64,000 nt of DNA from an uncultured Clostridia bacterium (GTDB taxonomy: Bacteria; Bacillota; Clostridia; Oscillospirales; Acutalibacteraceae), in the NCBI GenBank assembly GCA_904397895.1, contig CAJFOZ010000019.1, positions 1 through 64,000 on the forward strand, read 5' to 3'. This document shows positions 32,143-41,820 of this stretch, one piece after another. A model generated the notes under the pieces. The model saw only the letters and a program-made list of their open reading frames with translations, had not been told where the DNA came from and searched no databases. Both the position numbers and the translations under genes were made by a program. Every line of letters starts with the position of its first letter. Position 1 is the first letter of the stretch.

Positions 32143-33423
32143 ATGCCTCAGCTTGCCCGCCAATCCATTGGAGAGGGTATTGACTTTTTGAGCATTCCAA
32201 ATCATCAGTTTAAAACCGGCCTGCTGACCATCAGTCTGCACGTGCCGCTTCAAAAGGAGACCGCGGCGCAAAACGCCATTCTGCCGCAGCTTTTAACCCG
32301 CACCTGCCGGGCGTATCCCGATATGACGGCCCTCAACGAGAGATTGGCCCAACTGTACGGCGCAAGGCTGTTTGACAACGTCAGCCGCCTGGGCGAAAAC
32401 CAGGTGCTCAGTATCGGCATCCTGTTCCTGGACGACCGCTACGCCTTGGACGATACGTCGGTATCCGATCAATGCGCGAAACTTTTGTGCGACCTGCTGT
32501 TTGATCCCGCTTTGGAGGACGGCAAATTCCGTGCTGCCGATGTGGAACGGGAAAAACGGGTGCTGACCGAAGTCATCCAGTCGGAGCTTGTGGACAAACG
32601 GACCTATTCCAAAAACCGCTGTGAACAAATCATGTGCGAAGGGGAGGCCTACGGCGTCAGCCGGTACGGTACGGTGGAACAGGTGGCGTCCTTAACAGCC
32701 GATGAGATTACCGAGGCGTGGAAGGATGCCTTGGAAAACGCCTATGTGTCGGTATCCGCCTTGGGGGACAGCCAAACAGATTCTTTGGTCCAGCAGATGA
32801 AGGAGGCGTTCTCCAAGTGGAACCGGAAAAAGCCTCAACATCGGATGCCTCAGGTTGTGCCGGCTCCATCCGAGCCCAAGGAGGTGGCCGAGCGGCTGCC
32901 GGTTCAGCAGGCCAAATTGGTGCTGGGATTCCGCATTGGCATCGCGGAACCGGACGATCAAGTCATGGCCGCCCGGGTGATGACCGCCCTCTTTGGCGGA
33001 ACGCCTACTTCCAAGCTTTTCTTAAACGTGCGGGAAAAATTGAGCCTTTGCTATTATTGCTCCTCCCGGTATGACCGGCATAAGGGAGTACTCCTGGTGG
33101 AAAGCGGCATTGAACGTCCCAACAAGGAGAAGGCCCAGTCTGAGATCCTCCGTCAGCTTGAGGATCTCAAACAGGGCAAGTTCACCGATGAGGAACTGGA
33201 ATCCACCATTTTAAGCGTCCAGAATTCCTTCCGTACCGTCAGCGATTCCCAATTTGGCCTGGGCAATTGGTACGAAAGCCAGCTGTTTGACCGGATGTTC
33301 CAGTCCCCGGAGGAGGCCGCCGAGGCCGCCGGCCGCGTCGCACGGGATCAGGTCATCGCCGCCGCCAAGGCCGTGACGCTGGATACGGTCTATCTGCTGG
33401 AGGGAGAGGAGGCAAAGGCATGA
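32143..33423 (+). CDS. yfmF: M16-family pseudo-peptidase YfmF
   Basis: A 426-residue member of the insulinase-like M16 family. The N-terminal half lacks the HxxEH zinc motif at the expected place (TRTCRAYPDMTALNERLAQLYGA instead), so this is the inactive partner. A C-terminal M16 domain with LFGGTPTSKLFLNVREKLSLCYY follows. In Firmicutes YfmF and YfmH are encoded together. They are annotated as associated with 5-aminopentanol modification of elongation factor P. The ATG at 32143 has GAGGAG 8 nt upstream. The stop overlaps the yfmH start (ATGA). Confidence 0.9.
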   Translation: MPQLARQSIGEGIDFLSIPNHQFKTGLLTISLHVPLQKETAAQNAILPQLLTRTCRAYPDMTALNERLAQLYGARLFDNVSRLGENQVLSIGILFLDDRYALDDTSVSDQCAKLLCDLLFDPALEDGKFRAADVEREKRVLTEVIQSELVDKRTYSKNRCEQIMCEGEAYGVSRYGTVEQVASLTADEITEAWKDALENAYVSVSALGDSQTDSLVQQMKEAFSKWNRKKPQHRMPQVVPAPSEPKEVAERLPVQQAKLVLGFRIGIAEPDDQVMAARVMTALFGGTPTSKLFLNVREKLSLCYYCSSRYDRHKGVLLVESGIERPNKEKAQSEILRQLEDLKQGKFTDEELESTILSVQNSFRTVSDSQFGLGNWYESQLFDRMFQSPEEAAEAAGRVARDQVIAAAKAVTLDTVYLLEGEEAKA

Positions 33424-34694
33424 AAATCCAAGAGATCCAAAATGAGCGGTTAGGAGAAAAAATCTACCGCATCGACCATAAGTCGGGACTGACCATCTAC
33501 GTCTGCCCCAAGGAGGGGTATCAGTCCACCTATGCCATCTTTGGCACCCGGTACGGCTCCATCGATACCAAATTCCGCCGCAAAGGGGAGCGGGAATGGA
33601 CCACCGTCCCCGAGGGCATCGCCCACTACCTGGAGCACAAGCTGTTTGAAAGCGAGGACGGCGACGCCTTTTCCCGTTACGCCAAAACCGGCGCTTCGGC
33701 CAACGCCTATACCTCCTTTGACCAGACCTGTTACCTCTTTTCCTGTACGGAAAACTTCGACCAATCGTTAGAGATTTTGCTGGACTTTGTCCAGTCCCCC
33801 TACTTCACCGAGGAGACGGTGCGCAAAGAGCAGGGCATCATCGGCCAGGAGATCCGTATGTACGACGACGCTCCCGATTGGAGGGTCCAGTTTAATTTGT
33901 TGGCCGCCCTATACCAGAACCATCCGGTTCGCATCGATATTGCCGGGACGGTGGAATCCATCGCCCAGATCGACGCCGATCTCCTTTACCGCTGCTACCG
34001 CACCTTCTATAATCTGAAGAATATGGTGCTGACGGTGGCGGGCAAGGTGACGGTGGAACAGGTGCTGGCCGTAGCCGACCGGATGCTGAAGCCCAATACC
34101 CCCATCGAAATCGAACGGGGATTTGTGGAGGAGCCGGACAGTGTGCTGCAATCCAGGGTGGAACAGAAGCTGGCGGTCACTACTCCGCTTTTTACCATTG
34201 GATTTAAGGAGCATTCCAACGGCGGGCTGGTGCCGTCCTCCCAAGTGGCCTACACCAATATTTTACTGGAGATGCTCACCGGTAAAGCGTCTCCCCTTTA
34301 CCGCCGTCTGGTAGACGAGGGCCTTATTAACGATAACTTTGGCGCCGAGTATTTTGAGGGACGAGGTTATTCGGCTCCCCTCATCGCAGGCGAATCCAAG
34401 GATCCCGATGCTGTGGACGCCGCCATCAAACAGGAGCTTGCCCGCATGCGCAAGAATGGCGTGGATCCGGACGCCTTTGAGACGGCCCGTCGAACCTTGT
34501 ATGGCCAGGCGGTCATGGGCTTTAACAGTGTGGATCATCTTGCCAATCGCTTGGCTTCCTGCCACTTTACCGGACGCGGATTGTACGACATGGTGGAATG
34601 CATTGCAAGCGCCACAAAAGAGGATATTGAGAAACGGCTCAGCGAGTCCTTTGACGAGCAAAAGAGCGCCTTGTCGATTATCCTGCCGGCGTAA
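33420..34694 (+). CDS. yfmH: M16-family zinc peptidase YfmH
   Basis: A 424-residue M16 metallopeptidase, the active partner of YfmF. The zinc motif HYLEH sits in PEGIAHYLEHKLFE near residue 70, with the downstream Glu ligand in KEQGIIGQEIRMYDD (about 140-150). The C-terminal domain shows ASPLYRRLVDEGLI and a late Arg/Tyr-containing substrate region. It overlaps yfmF by 4 nt. It precedes lgt by 93 nt, so lgt may be read from the same transcript. The native substrate is unproven. Confidence 0.92.
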   Translation: MKIQEIQNERLGEKIYRIDHKSGLTIYVCPKEGYQSTYAIFGTRYGSIDTKFRRKGEREWTTVPEGIAHYLEHKLFESEDGDAFSRYAKTGASANAYTSFDQTCYLFSCTENFDQSLEILLDFVQSPYFTEETVRKEQGIIGQEIRMYDDAPDWRVQFNLLAALYQNHPVRIDIAGTVESIAQIDADLLYRCYRTFYNLKNMVLTVAGKVTVEQVLAVADRMLKPNTPIEIERGFVEEPDSVLQSRVEQKLAVTTPLFTIGFKEHSNGGLVPSSQVAYTNILLEMLTGKASPLYRRLVDEGLINDNFGAEYFEGRGYSAPLIAGESKDPDAVDAAIKQELARMRKNGVDPDAFETARRTLYGQAVMGFNSVDHLANRLASCHFTGRGLYDMVECIASATKEDIEKRLSESFDEQKSALSIILPA

Positions 34695-34787
34695 AGCAAA
34701 CAGAAACAATGTCCCAGGCGATGGATGGGGCTGCCGATCCGTCGCCTGTGGCTTTGCATATGAGAAAACCTGAGGAGGTACATAAAC

Positions 34788-36299
34788 GTGGAATCGACCA
34801 TATCCTTTCCAAACCTAGGGGACGGCTTAACCTTTACCATCGACCGGGTGGCGTTTTCCTTTAACCTGTTCGGCCATCAGGTCGACATCTATTGGTACGG
34901 CATCCTGATCGCCATAGGCATGTTGCTGGCGGTATTATATGCCATGCGCAATGCCAAACGTCTGGACGTCAACTCCGACCGTCTGTTGGACGTCATTTTG
35001 GGCGGCATCATCGGCGGCATCATCGGCGCCAGGCTTTATTACGTCCTATTTAACCTTTCGGACTTCACCAGTTTTGCCTCTATTTTTGATATCAAGGAAG
35101 GCGGCCTGGGCATCTACGGCGGGCTGATAGGCGGCTTGCTGGTGGGTGGACTTATCTGCAAATGGCGTAAGGTGTCCTTTTTCAGTGTTTGCGACTTGGC
35201 GGCTGTGGGTTTCCTCATCGGCCAGGGCATTGGACGATGGGGAAACTTCATCAATCAGGAGGCCTTCGGCACCAATACCAATCTTCCTTGGGGCATGACG
35301 GGAGACCATATTTCCAGCTATCTTTACACCAACACCCAATGGCTCAGCGACCACGGCGTGGAGGTGGACTTCACCCAACCGGTGCATCCGTGTTTTCTTT
35401 ATGAATCCATCTGGTGCCTCATCGGCGCGGTGCTGCTGCATCTGCTGAGCAAACATCGCCGGTACAAAGGTCAGGTCTTTGTGGGATATATTGTGTGGTA
35501 CGGCATCGGCCGTTTCTTTATCGAAGGGTTGCGCACCGACAGCCTCTATATCGGCAGCTCCAACATCCGGATTTCACAGCTGTTGTCCGGCCTGATTGTC
35601 ATCGCCGCCGTGATCGCTCATTTTATCATTATGAGCAAGGTCAAGGAAAAGGAAAGCGAAGATCCCAACTATGTGCCGGTATTTGGTACAGTGGAACAGG
35701 GCAACTCCTTGGAGGACTTACGTCTGGCGGCTGCAAAACAGCGGGCCCTTGCTTCTAGTCTGGCAGAGCAAGCCCAGTCCCTGCGGGAACAGGCGGCACA
35801 GCTGGAGAAGCAGAAGATGGAAGAGGCGCAGAAGATTGCCTCCCAGGAAGAAATAGAGTCTCAAGAGGGGGATCCTACAAAAGAGCGACAAGACTCACAG
35901 CCTGAGGAGGAACAACAAGTTGAGACGCCGGAGCAACTGATTCAAAGGGCACAGGATGCGGAGGCAAAGGCAAAGGACGCCAGTGCAGAGGCGGCCCGTC
36001 TTGAAAAAGAAGCGGACAACATGCAGCGGCAAAGGGAGGCATCCTCTCTGATCGCCAAGGCGTCTGATCTGGAAAAGGAAGCCGAAGAGTTAAAGAAAAC
36101 GGCTGAGGCCCTGCGGAAAGACGGCGGGGAAGGGGCCGAGGAGAAGGCTCAGGAGGCCGAAGCGAAGGCAGTCCAGCTGGAAAAAGAGGCAAAGGATTAC
36201 CGCCGCGTGGCCCAGGAACAAAAGGGTACAGCGCAAGAAACAGCCTTAGATCATCAGGACAACGAGGAAGGAGAAGAGACAAATGGCTCAATTAATTAA
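34788..36299 (+). CDS. lgt: Prolipoprotein diacylglyceryl transferase with long coiled-coil tail
   Basis: A 503-residue protein. Residues 1-282 are a complete Lgt: seven membrane segments, [11 protein letters not shown] near the start, the signature [13 protein letters not shown] at about 146-158, and late [11 protein letters not shown]. The enzyme transfers diacylglycerol from phosphatidylglycerol to the lipobox cysteine of prelipoproteins. Residues 283-503 are an unusual, highly charged Ala/Glu/Lys/Gln-rich extension, predicted coiled coil on the cytoplasmic side. Most Lgt proteins end near 260-300 residues. It starts with GTG at 34788 after GAGGAGGT, and overlaps folD by 17 nt. Confidence 0.93.
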   Translation: MESTISFPNLGDGLTFTIDRVAFSFNLFGHQVDIYWYGILIAIGMLLAVLYAMRNAKRLDVNSDRLLDVILGGIIGGIIGARLYYVLFNLSDFTSFASIFDIKEGGLGIYGGLIGGLLVGGLICKWRKVSFFSVCDLAAVGFLIGQGIGRWGNFINQEAFGTNTNLPWGMTGDHISSYLYTNTQWLSDHGVEVDFTQPVHPCFLYESIWCLIGAVLLHLLSKHRRYKGQVFVGYIVWYGIGRFFIEGLRTDSLYIGSSNIRISQLLSGLIVIAAVIAHFIIMSKVKEKESEDPNYVPVFGTVEQGNSLEDLRLAAAKQRALASSLAEQAQSLREQAAQLEKQKMEEAQKIASQEEIESQEGDPTKERQDSQPEEEQQVETPEQLIQRAQDAEAKAKDASAEAARLEKEADNMQRQREASSLIAKASDLEKEAEELKKTAEALRKDGGEGAEEKAQEAEAKAVQLEKEAKDYRRVAQEQKGTAQETALDHQDNEEGEETNGSIN

Positions 36300-37140
36300 C
36301 GGCAAAGAGGTTTCAGCCCAAGTGAAGGCCCGGGTGGCGGCTGAAACGGCAGAACTGAAGAAAAAGGGGATTGTCCCGGGACTGGCGGTTATCTTGGTAG
36401 GGGATGACCCAGCTTCTCAGGTGTATGTGCGCAATAAAAAGCGCGCTTGTGAGGAGGTGGGCTTTTTGTCGGAAGAATACCGCTTGGCCGCCGACGTGAC
36501 CCAGGATGAGCTTCTTTCCCTCATCGAAAGCCTCAACGCCCGCAGCGACATCAGCGGTATCCTGGTGCAGTTGCCTCTTCCCAAGCATTTGGACGAAAAG
36601 GCTGTACTCAATGTCATCTCTCCTCTTAAGGATGTGGATGCCTTCCAGCCGGTCAATGTGGGCCGCATCATGATCGGGGATTATCACTTTCTACCCTGTA
36701 CCCCTGCGGGAGTGATGGAGCTTTTAAAGTCGGCTGGTGTGGACCTGTGCGGCAAACGGGCGGTGGTCATCGGCCGCAGCAACATTGTAGGAAAGCCTAT
36801 GGCTATGCTGCTGATGCATGAGAATGCCACGGTCACCATCTGCCACTCTAGGACAAAGGATCTTCCGTCCGTGTGCCGGGAGGCCGATGTACTTGTGGCG
36901 GCCATCGGCAAAGCCAAATTTGTGACGGCCGACTTTGTAAAACCGGGGGCGGCTGTCATCGACGTGGGCATGAACCGGGATGAAAATGGAAAGCTGTGCG
37001 GCGATGTGGATTTCGATTCGGTAGAGCCTGTGGCCGGGTGTATTACCCCTGTTCCGGGAGGCGTAGGCCCCATGACAATCGCCATGTTAATGCAAAATAC
37101 TCTCATGGCTGCCAAAATTCAAAATGGCATGATAAAATAA
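36283..37140 (+). CDS. folD: Bifunctional methylenetetrahydrofolate dehydrogenase/cyclohydrolase
   Basis: A 285-residue FolD converting 5,10-methylene-THF to 10-formyl-THF via methenyl-THF. Seen: [20 protein letters not shown] (about residues 36-55, catalytic Tyr and Lys), [21 protein letters not shown], the NADP-binding [17 protein letters not shown] and the final [10 protein letters not shown]. Normal length. The start lies inside the end of lgt with GGAG 11 nt upstream. Linkage to yfmFH-lgt seems to be positional rather than functional. Confidence 0.96.
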   Translation: MAQLINGKEVSAQVKARVAAETAELKKKGIVPGLAVILVGDDPASQVYVRNKKRACEEVGFLSEEYRLAADVTQDELLSLIESLNARSDISGILVQLPLPKHLDEKAVLNVISPLKDVDAFQPVNVGRIMIGDYHFLPCTPAGVMELLKSAGVDLCGKRAVVIGRSNIVGKPMAMLLMHENATVTICHSRTKDLPSVCREADVLVAAIGKAKFVTADFVKPGAAVIDVGMNRDENGKLCGDVDFDSVEPVAGCITPVPGGVGPMTIAMLMQNTLMAAKIQNGMIK

Positions 37141-37190
37141 CAGAAGCCTCGACAGTTCAAAAATTTTTTTGAAATTGCACAAATTATTAC

Positions 37191-37219
37191 TTGACTTTCC
37201 TGCGTGAATCGGCTATGAT
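37191..37219 (+). promoter_or_regulatory. Promoter of the sigma-factor gene
   Basis: TTGACT (37191-37196), 17-bp spacer, TATGAT (37214-37219). Confidence 0.7.
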
Positions 37220-37294
37220 AATAGAAAGCAAAAGATAACATGACCCTATTCTTTTGGTTTTTACTGAAAAGAATTCACGCAGGAGAAGTCAGGA

Positions 37295-37864
37295 TTGTTT
37301 GATTCCGTTTCAGATGAGCAGTTGGTTCAAAAGGCCCGTCAGGGGGAGCAGGAAGCTTTTACAGAACTGTTTGCCCGTTATTCTCCCTTGGTGGAAAGTA
37401 AGGCGGCCGGTTCGATGCCGGGGCTTGAACCAGATGATCTGAAGCAGGAGTGCCGGATGGGCCTTTTATCTGCAGTGTTGACGTTTGACCCTAGTCGTGG
37501 CGTGCCATTTCGTGCGTATGCATCGGTGTGTGTCAATCATCGAGTATCTAGTGCGCGGCGCGTAGCTTTGAAGCACTCTATGCTTCACTCTTCCCTTTCT
37601 CTCAGCAGTGACCAATTGTCGATGTTGGAGGAGGTGCCTGATGCAGGAGCTGATCCAGAGCAGCAGGTCATCCAGGGAGAAGAAGCAGGCCGGATTTACG
37701 CGGCCTTGACCAAAAGGTTATCTCCTTTGGAGAAAAAATCGCTTTTGCTTTATCTTAGCGGCTCGACTTACGAGGAAATTGCAGAACAATTAGGTTGCAA
37801 TTTGAAGGCGATAGACAACGCCCTACAACGCGTCAGACGAAAGCTGCGAAACGTCCACGCATAA
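37295..37864 (+). CDS. Sigma-70 family RNA polymerase sigma factor (SigH-like)
   Basis: A 189-residue sigma factor with region 2 (DEQLVQKARQGEQEAFTEL, LEPDDLKQECRMGLLSAVLTFD, VPFRAYASVCVNHRV) and region 4 (SPLEKKSLLLYLSGSTYEEIAEQLGC-type HTH, AIDNALQRVRRKLR). The region-2 layout is closer to the SigH/Spo0H group than to ECF factors, and regions 1 and 3 are missing. It starts with TTG at 37295, CAGGAG 9 nt upstream. No anti-sigma gene is adjacent; the anti-sigma-type ATPase at 2.7 kb is far away. Role unknown. Confidence 0.87.
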   Translation: MFDSVSDEQLVQKARQGEQEAFTELFARYSPLVESKAAGSMPGLEPDDLKQECRMGLLSAVLTFDPSRGVPFRAYASVCVNHRVSSARRVALKHSMLHSSLSLSSDQLSMLEEVPDAGADPEQQVIQGEEAGRIYAALTKRLSPLEKKSLLLYLSGSTYEEIAEQLGCNLKAIDNALQRVRRKLRNVHA

Positions 37865-37865
37865 A

Positions 37866-37892
37866 ACTTGCCAAAGGGCAGTTTTATTATAA
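37866..37892 (+). terminator. Short terminator after the sigma-factor gene
   Basis: TTGCC/GGGCAG stem with AAA loop, followed by TTTTATTAT. Confidence 0.55.
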
Positions 37893-37895
37893 TGT

Positions 37896-37957
37896 GCCCG
37901 AGTAGCTTAAGTCAGAGCGTTGGTATCAAAGGTGTCGGTTTGAATCCGTCCTGGGGC
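37896..37957 (+). pseudogene. tRNA-like element lacking a proper anticodon arm
   Basis: Only 62 nt long. Acceptor-like ends GCCCGAG and CTGGGGC pair at 6 of 7 positions. A D-arm-like AGCTTAAGTCAGAGC and a T-arm-like GGTTTGAATCC are present. The anticodon arm is reduced to a 10-nt mini-hairpin (TTGGTATCAA) with no 7-nt loop. No CCA is encoded. It lies between a sigma factor and the zinc-ribbon gene, 30 nt before the latter's ATG. Either a decayed tRNA or a tRNA-shaped leader element. Confidence 0.5.
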
Positions 37958-37987
37958 AAAATCATTCTCAAAGCGAGGTAACGAAAC

Positions 37988-38263
37988 ATGTACGAGGATA
38001 AGACACTTGTCTGCAAAGACTGCGGCGCTGAATTTGTTTTCACTGCTGGCGAACAGGAATTCTATGCTTCCAAGGGCTTCGTGAATGAGCCCCAGCGTTG
38101 CAAGGCTTGCCGTGATGCCCGCAAGAATGCATCCAAAGCTGATCGCGAAATGCATACCGCTATCTGTGCAAACTGCGGCAAAGAAGCCAGAGTTCCCTTT
38201 AAGCCCCGCGAGGACCGTCCGGTCTATTGCAGCGAGTGCTTTGCCCAGATGCGTGGCGAATAA
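37988..38263 (+). CDS. Zinc-ribbon protein
   Basis: A 91-residue protein with two zinc-ribbon units: CKDCGAEF...QRCKACRDARK (Cys at about 9, 12, 38, 41) and CANCGKEARVPF...VYCSECFAQM (about 60, 63, 81, 84). The first half matches the probable zinc-ribbon domain (zf-trcl type), the second the small CxxC-CxxC ribbon. This combination is common in Clostridia but uncharacterised; nucleic-acid binding is a guess. The ribosome site (GCGAGG 9 nt upstream) is modest. A strong terminator follows. Confidence 0.88.
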   Translation: MYEDKTLVCKDCGAEFVFTAGEQEFYASKGFVNEPQRCKACRDARKNASKADREMHTAICANCGKEARVPFKPREDRPVYCSECFAQMRGE

Positions 38264-38293
38264 TTCACCGACGCTCTTTGGCTCCAAACAGAC

Positions 38294-38330
38294 GAAAAAC
38301 ACCTGCGTTTTTACGCAGGTGTTTTTTTGT
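38294..38330 (+). terminator. Terminator of the zinc-ribbon gene
   Basis: AAACACCTGCG/CGCAGGTGTTT perfect stem followed by seven T. Confidence 0.92.
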
Positions 38331-38424
38331 ATCCGATATGCTCTGGGAATAGAAGGTGCCGCTGTTTTAAAAAATCCAGCGGCACCTTTGGCATTATAAA
38401 ACAGTATGCCCTATTGAAAAGATT

Positions 38425-40332
38425 TTATTGGATCGTGCCACGAAAGGCCTGGGCGAGAGGAGCGCCATTGTCACCCAAAACCATTACTTGATAGGATCCG
38501 ACGCCTTGGGGCAAATCGGCCAGGGAACTAGACACCGTAGCCGTACCGTTTGCAGACACCGATGCCGATTGGATGGTGGTGCCCATAAACCGTCCCTCTG
38601 TATTATACAGGGCCAACGCTACATGACAGGACTGTTCCTCAGCTTGGAGATTGTCGATCTTGGTCACGATAGTGTCGTCCTGTTGGGTTTGGGAGATGTA
38701 AAGGTCATCCTTCAGAGAGGAATAAGGCTCATATACATCCACCATCAGCTTATCCAGGAAGAACCAAGGATCAACATCGGCGTCATTGGGATGGTTGGCA
38801 GGATTATAGTAGGTCAGGCGTATGGAGTTTTCTCCCTCATGGAGATAGACATATTCAGTGGATATCAGCCATTGGTTGGCCGGCTGACCGGGGAAGGTCA
38901 GTTTCACAGGATCACTGCCGTTGACGCTCATGCGACGGGTGTTTTCCTGACGGGAATAATACCGGAATTGCAGCTTATAAATGCCGTCCTCCGGGACCTT
39001 GACCGGGAAATTGACCCAACCATCCTTTACATGGGGGGCATCATCATTCCACCATACGATATGGCCGCCGCCGGTATAGCCGGATTGATTGGTACCGGTG
39101 GCAACGTCGGCCCGTTCAGCGCCTTCGGCCTGCCAGAAGGTGGCGTAGAAGGGATAGGTTTCCTGATCGTCAAATCCGGAGAGGAACAGCAGACAAGGCG
39201 CAGCCACAGAGGAGATGCTGTAGATGCTGTCGTCTTCTCCGGGGGTGACGGCTAAATTGGAACCGCACAGGTTATCCGAAGCGCGGCGATGGGTATAAGC
39301 CTGGGAGGCATTGGACTTCAGGAAGGGGAGATAGCGCTGGGCATCGGCTTCACTTGACTTAGCGATGAAGGACATCTGGCGCAGGAAGACAATTTTAAAT
39401 GCCGCTGCATCGCCGTTCCCTTCGTCGTTCATGGTAGTGCCGTCAAAGGTCAGGTTTTCAATGACCCAATCGAGGCACAGGCGAGCGGTATCCATGTAGG
39501 ATTCGTCGCCGGTGATGGTATAAAGCTCATAGCTGGCGCCGGCAAAGAGGCCGTTGTTGTAGGAGAATTTCCAATTGTTTTTCGTTCCATTATACTGGAT
39601 GTTGTCCAGCATTTCGCCGTTGCCAAGATAGAGATTTTCCTTGGTCCAGTTGTAAATACGCAGGGCCTGCTGCTCATAAGCAGCGCTTTTCTCGGCGTCA
39701 ATATCGGCATATGCTTTGGAAAGGCGCGCTGCTACGATGGCTGCATTGGCATTGGTCGCCACGTTTTTCTGGTTGCTTTCCGGAGGGACCATCTGCCATA
39801 AAATGCCGCCGTCCAGGAAGGTCTCATCCCAATGGCTGTACACCTTGTCGTACATAGCGGTCGACAGATCCAAGTAATCCTTTTCGCCGGTCAGGTTGTA
39901 GGCCCGCACAGCCGCCTGGGCCCACCAGCATAGGTCGTCATTGTAGATATTGTCTGTCCAATGATCCACATCCCAGCCCCAGCTGACGTGCTCATTGTTG
40001 AGGAATCCCTCATATACGTCCCGGATCATGGTGGCGTATTTTTCATCGCCTGTGGCCTCGTAAGCATCGTTTAGAGTATCCCATAGAACGCCGGATACCC
40101 AAAAATCGGTTTCCTTTGTCTGTTCCCCACCGTTTTGGGGATTGTCGCTGAACTTGTAGAACCGATGTTCATCCGCTTTGTAGTAGACTTTCAGAAAAGC
40201 GTCCATAGCCTCCTGAGCCTGATCGGCCGTCATGGCGCCGACTGTCAGCGCACCGCCTGAGGTTAGCACCGACAATGCTACCGCCAGCGCCATGGTGAGG
40301 GAGAGTATTCTCCCCAGAACTTTTTTACGCAT
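38425..40332 (-). CDS. Secreted GH76-like glycoside hydrolase with C-terminal carbohydrate-binding module
   Basis: A 635-residue extracellular protein. A signal peptide (residues 1-33, ALAVALSVLTSGGALTVGAM) is followed by an (alpha/alpha)6-barrel (about 35-390). Its IYNDDLCWWAQA motif near residue 129 places adjacent aspartates as in the catalytic pair of GH76 alpha-1,6-mannanases. Residues 400-540 look like a CBM6/35-type beta-sandwich (GGGHIVWWNDD, LHEGENSIRLTYYN, FFLDKLMVDVY). A small beta domain ends the protein. The ATG has AAAAGGAG upstream. The family suggests mannan or related glycan cleavage. Monocistronic with a good promoter. Confidence 0.8.
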   Translation of the reverse strand: MRKKVLGRILSLTMALAVALSVLTSGGALTVGAMTADQAQEAMDAFLKVYYKADEHRFYKFSDNPQNGGEQTKETDFWVSGVLWDTLNDAYEATGDEKYATMIRDVYEGFLNNEHVSWGWDVDHWTDNIYNDDLCWWAQAAVRAYNLTGEKDYLDLSTAMYDKVYSHWDETFLDGGILWQMVPPESNQKNVATNANAAIVAARLSKAYADIDAEKSAAYEQQALRIYNWTKENLYLGNGEMLDNIQYNGTKNNWKFSYNNGLFAGASYELYTITGDESYMDTARLCLDWVIENLTFDGTTMNDEGNGDAAAFKIVFLRQMSFIAKSSEADAQRYLPFLKSNASQAYTHRRASDNLCGSNLAVTPGEDDSIYSISSVAAPCLLFLSGFDDQETYPFYATFWQAEGAERADVATGTNQSGYTGGGHIVWWNDDAPHVKDGWVNFPVKVPEDGIYKLQFRYYSRQENTRRMSVNGSDPVKLTFPGQPANQWLISTEYVYLHEGENSIRLTYYNPANHPNDADVDPWFFLDKLMVDVYEPYSSLKDDLYISQTQQDDTIVTKIDNLQAEEQSCHVALALYNTEGRFMGTTIQSASVSANGTATVSSSLADLPQGVGSYQVMVLGDNGAPLAQAFRGTIQ

Positions 40333-40537
40333 AGGTACAACTCCTTTTTCGTTTTTGTCCGAATAATTTTGCTTTTAAAGGATAGTGATACCGTAAATTC
40401 ACCTGCATTTGGGCGATGCAAGCGGATGCTACGGCGGATAAACACCTCCTTTTTTACCCGATTTTAACATTTTGTAAGAGTTGAGTTCCTAAAAAATAAC
40501 GGACCAACAGAAAAAAGGTAAGATACCTTTCATGGTA

Positions 40538-40566
40538 ATTATTTAATATTTTAATAAATTTGTCAA
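40538..40566 (-). promoter_or_regulatory. Promoter of the GH76-like gene
   Basis: Minus-strand TTGACA (40561-40566), 17-bp spacer, AATAAT (40538-40543). The roughly 200-nt leader between here and the ATG holds no recognised riboswitch. Confidence 0.65.
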
Positions 40567-40625
40567 TCATAATTGCTGATTTTTTGTCATCTAGTGAAAT
40601 GGGAATTTCATTTTTCAGTAAAAAC

Positions 40626-40668
40626 AAAAGGCATAGACGGATTTATAACCGCCTATGCCTTTTGACCG
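40626..40668 (-). terminator. galE terminator
   Basis: AAAAGGCATAG-CGG/CCG-CTATGCCTTTT stem, 10 nt after the galE stop. Confidence 0.88.
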
Positions 40669-40677
40669 AATTCCATC

Positions 40678-41700
40678 TTATTGGTCATAGCCCTTGGGAT
40701 TTTGAGATTGCCAGCGCCAAGTATCCACACACATGGCTTTTAGATCCCGCTGGGCTTTCCAACCCAATACCTGGGCAGCCTTGGCGGGATCGGCGTAATA
40801 GATCGCCAGATCACCGGCCCGCCGGGGGGCGATTTTGTAAGGGACAGAGACCCCTGTGGCCTCCTCAAAGGTATGGACAATGTCCAGCACGCTGTAACCA
40901 ATACCGGTTCCCAGATTGATGGCGTCTACCCCTGGATTCGTTTCAAGCCAACGCAAAGCCTTGACATGGCCGACGGCCAGATCCACCACATGGATGTAAT
41001 CCCGTACGCCGGTGCCGTCGGGAGTAGGATAGTCGTTTCCAAACACCGATAAGACAGGCAGTTTGCCGATGGCCACTTGAGACACATAAGGCATCAGATT
41101 GTTGGGGATGCCGTTGGGATCTTCGCCGATGCGACCGCTTTCGTGGGCGCCGATGGGATTAAAGTACCGCAGCAGGGCGATGTTCCAACTGTTGTCGCTG
41201 CGCCACAAATCCCGCAGCATCTCTTCGATCACCAGTTTGGTACGGCCGTAAGGATTGGTGATGGAAGCGATATCCACAGGGTCGCTTTCACTAAAACAGA
41301 TCTTCTTAGGAAAGCCATAGACTGTGGCCGAAGAGCTAAACACAATGTTTTTCACACCGTGCTTGGCCATGACGTCGCACAATACTACCGTGCCGGTGAC
41401 GTTGTTGTAATAGTACTTTAGGGGGACTTTTACCGATTCCCCTACTGCTTTGAGACCGGCAAAGTGGATAACCGATTGGATCTCATTTTCCGAGAACACC
41501 TGATCCAAGGCTTTTTCATCTAAAATATCCACTTCATAAAAGCGGAAATCCCGGCCGCTTAGTTCCCGGATACGGTTTAATACTTCAGGCTTACTGTTGT
41601 AGAAATTATCCACCACCACAATATCAAACCCCTCTTTAAGGAGTTCTACACAGGTGTGGCTGCCGATATACCCGGCGCCGCCGGTGACCAAAATGGACAT
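40678..41700 (-). CDS. galE: UDP-glucose 4-epimerase
   Basis: A 340-residue short-chain dehydrogenase-fold epimerase interconverting UDP-glucose and UDP-galactose. NAD-binding GGAGYIGS (residues 7-14), DNFYNS, catalytic SSSATVYG (Ser/Thr, about 123-130) and YxxxK (NPYGRTK, about 150) are visible. The late RRAGDLAIYYAD motif binds the nucleotide sugar. The ATG at 41700 has AAGGAGG 7 nt upstream. The longer reading frame has no ribosome site. A natural supplier of UDP-sugars for the surface glycan and glucan synthase genes nearby. Confidence 0.96.
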   Translation of the reverse strand: MSILVTGGAGYIGSHTCVELLKEGFDIVVVDNFYNSKPEVLNRIRELSGRDFRFYEVDILDEKALDQVFSENEIQSVIHFAGLKAVGESVKVPLKYYYNNVTGTVVLCDVMAKHGVKNIVFSSSATVYGFPKKICFSESDPVDIASITNPYGRTKLVIEEMLRDLWRSDNSWNIALLRYFNPIGAHESGRIGEDPNGIPNNLMPYVSQVAIGKLPVLSVFGNDYPTPDGTGVRDYIHVVDLAVGHVKALRWLETNPGVDAINLGTGIGYSVLDIVHTFEEATGVSVPYKIAPRRAGDLAIYYADPAKAAQVLGWKAQRDLKAMCVDTWRWQSQNPKGYDQ

Positions 41701-41820
41701 GATAAAATCCTCCTTTTTGCGCCCAAACACATGGTGGGCAATTCTAAAAAACACATCGGATGCTTTTTGGCAAAATGCTTTGAAACAACCATCAGTTGTA
41801 GTATACTATTTTCTAGGGAT

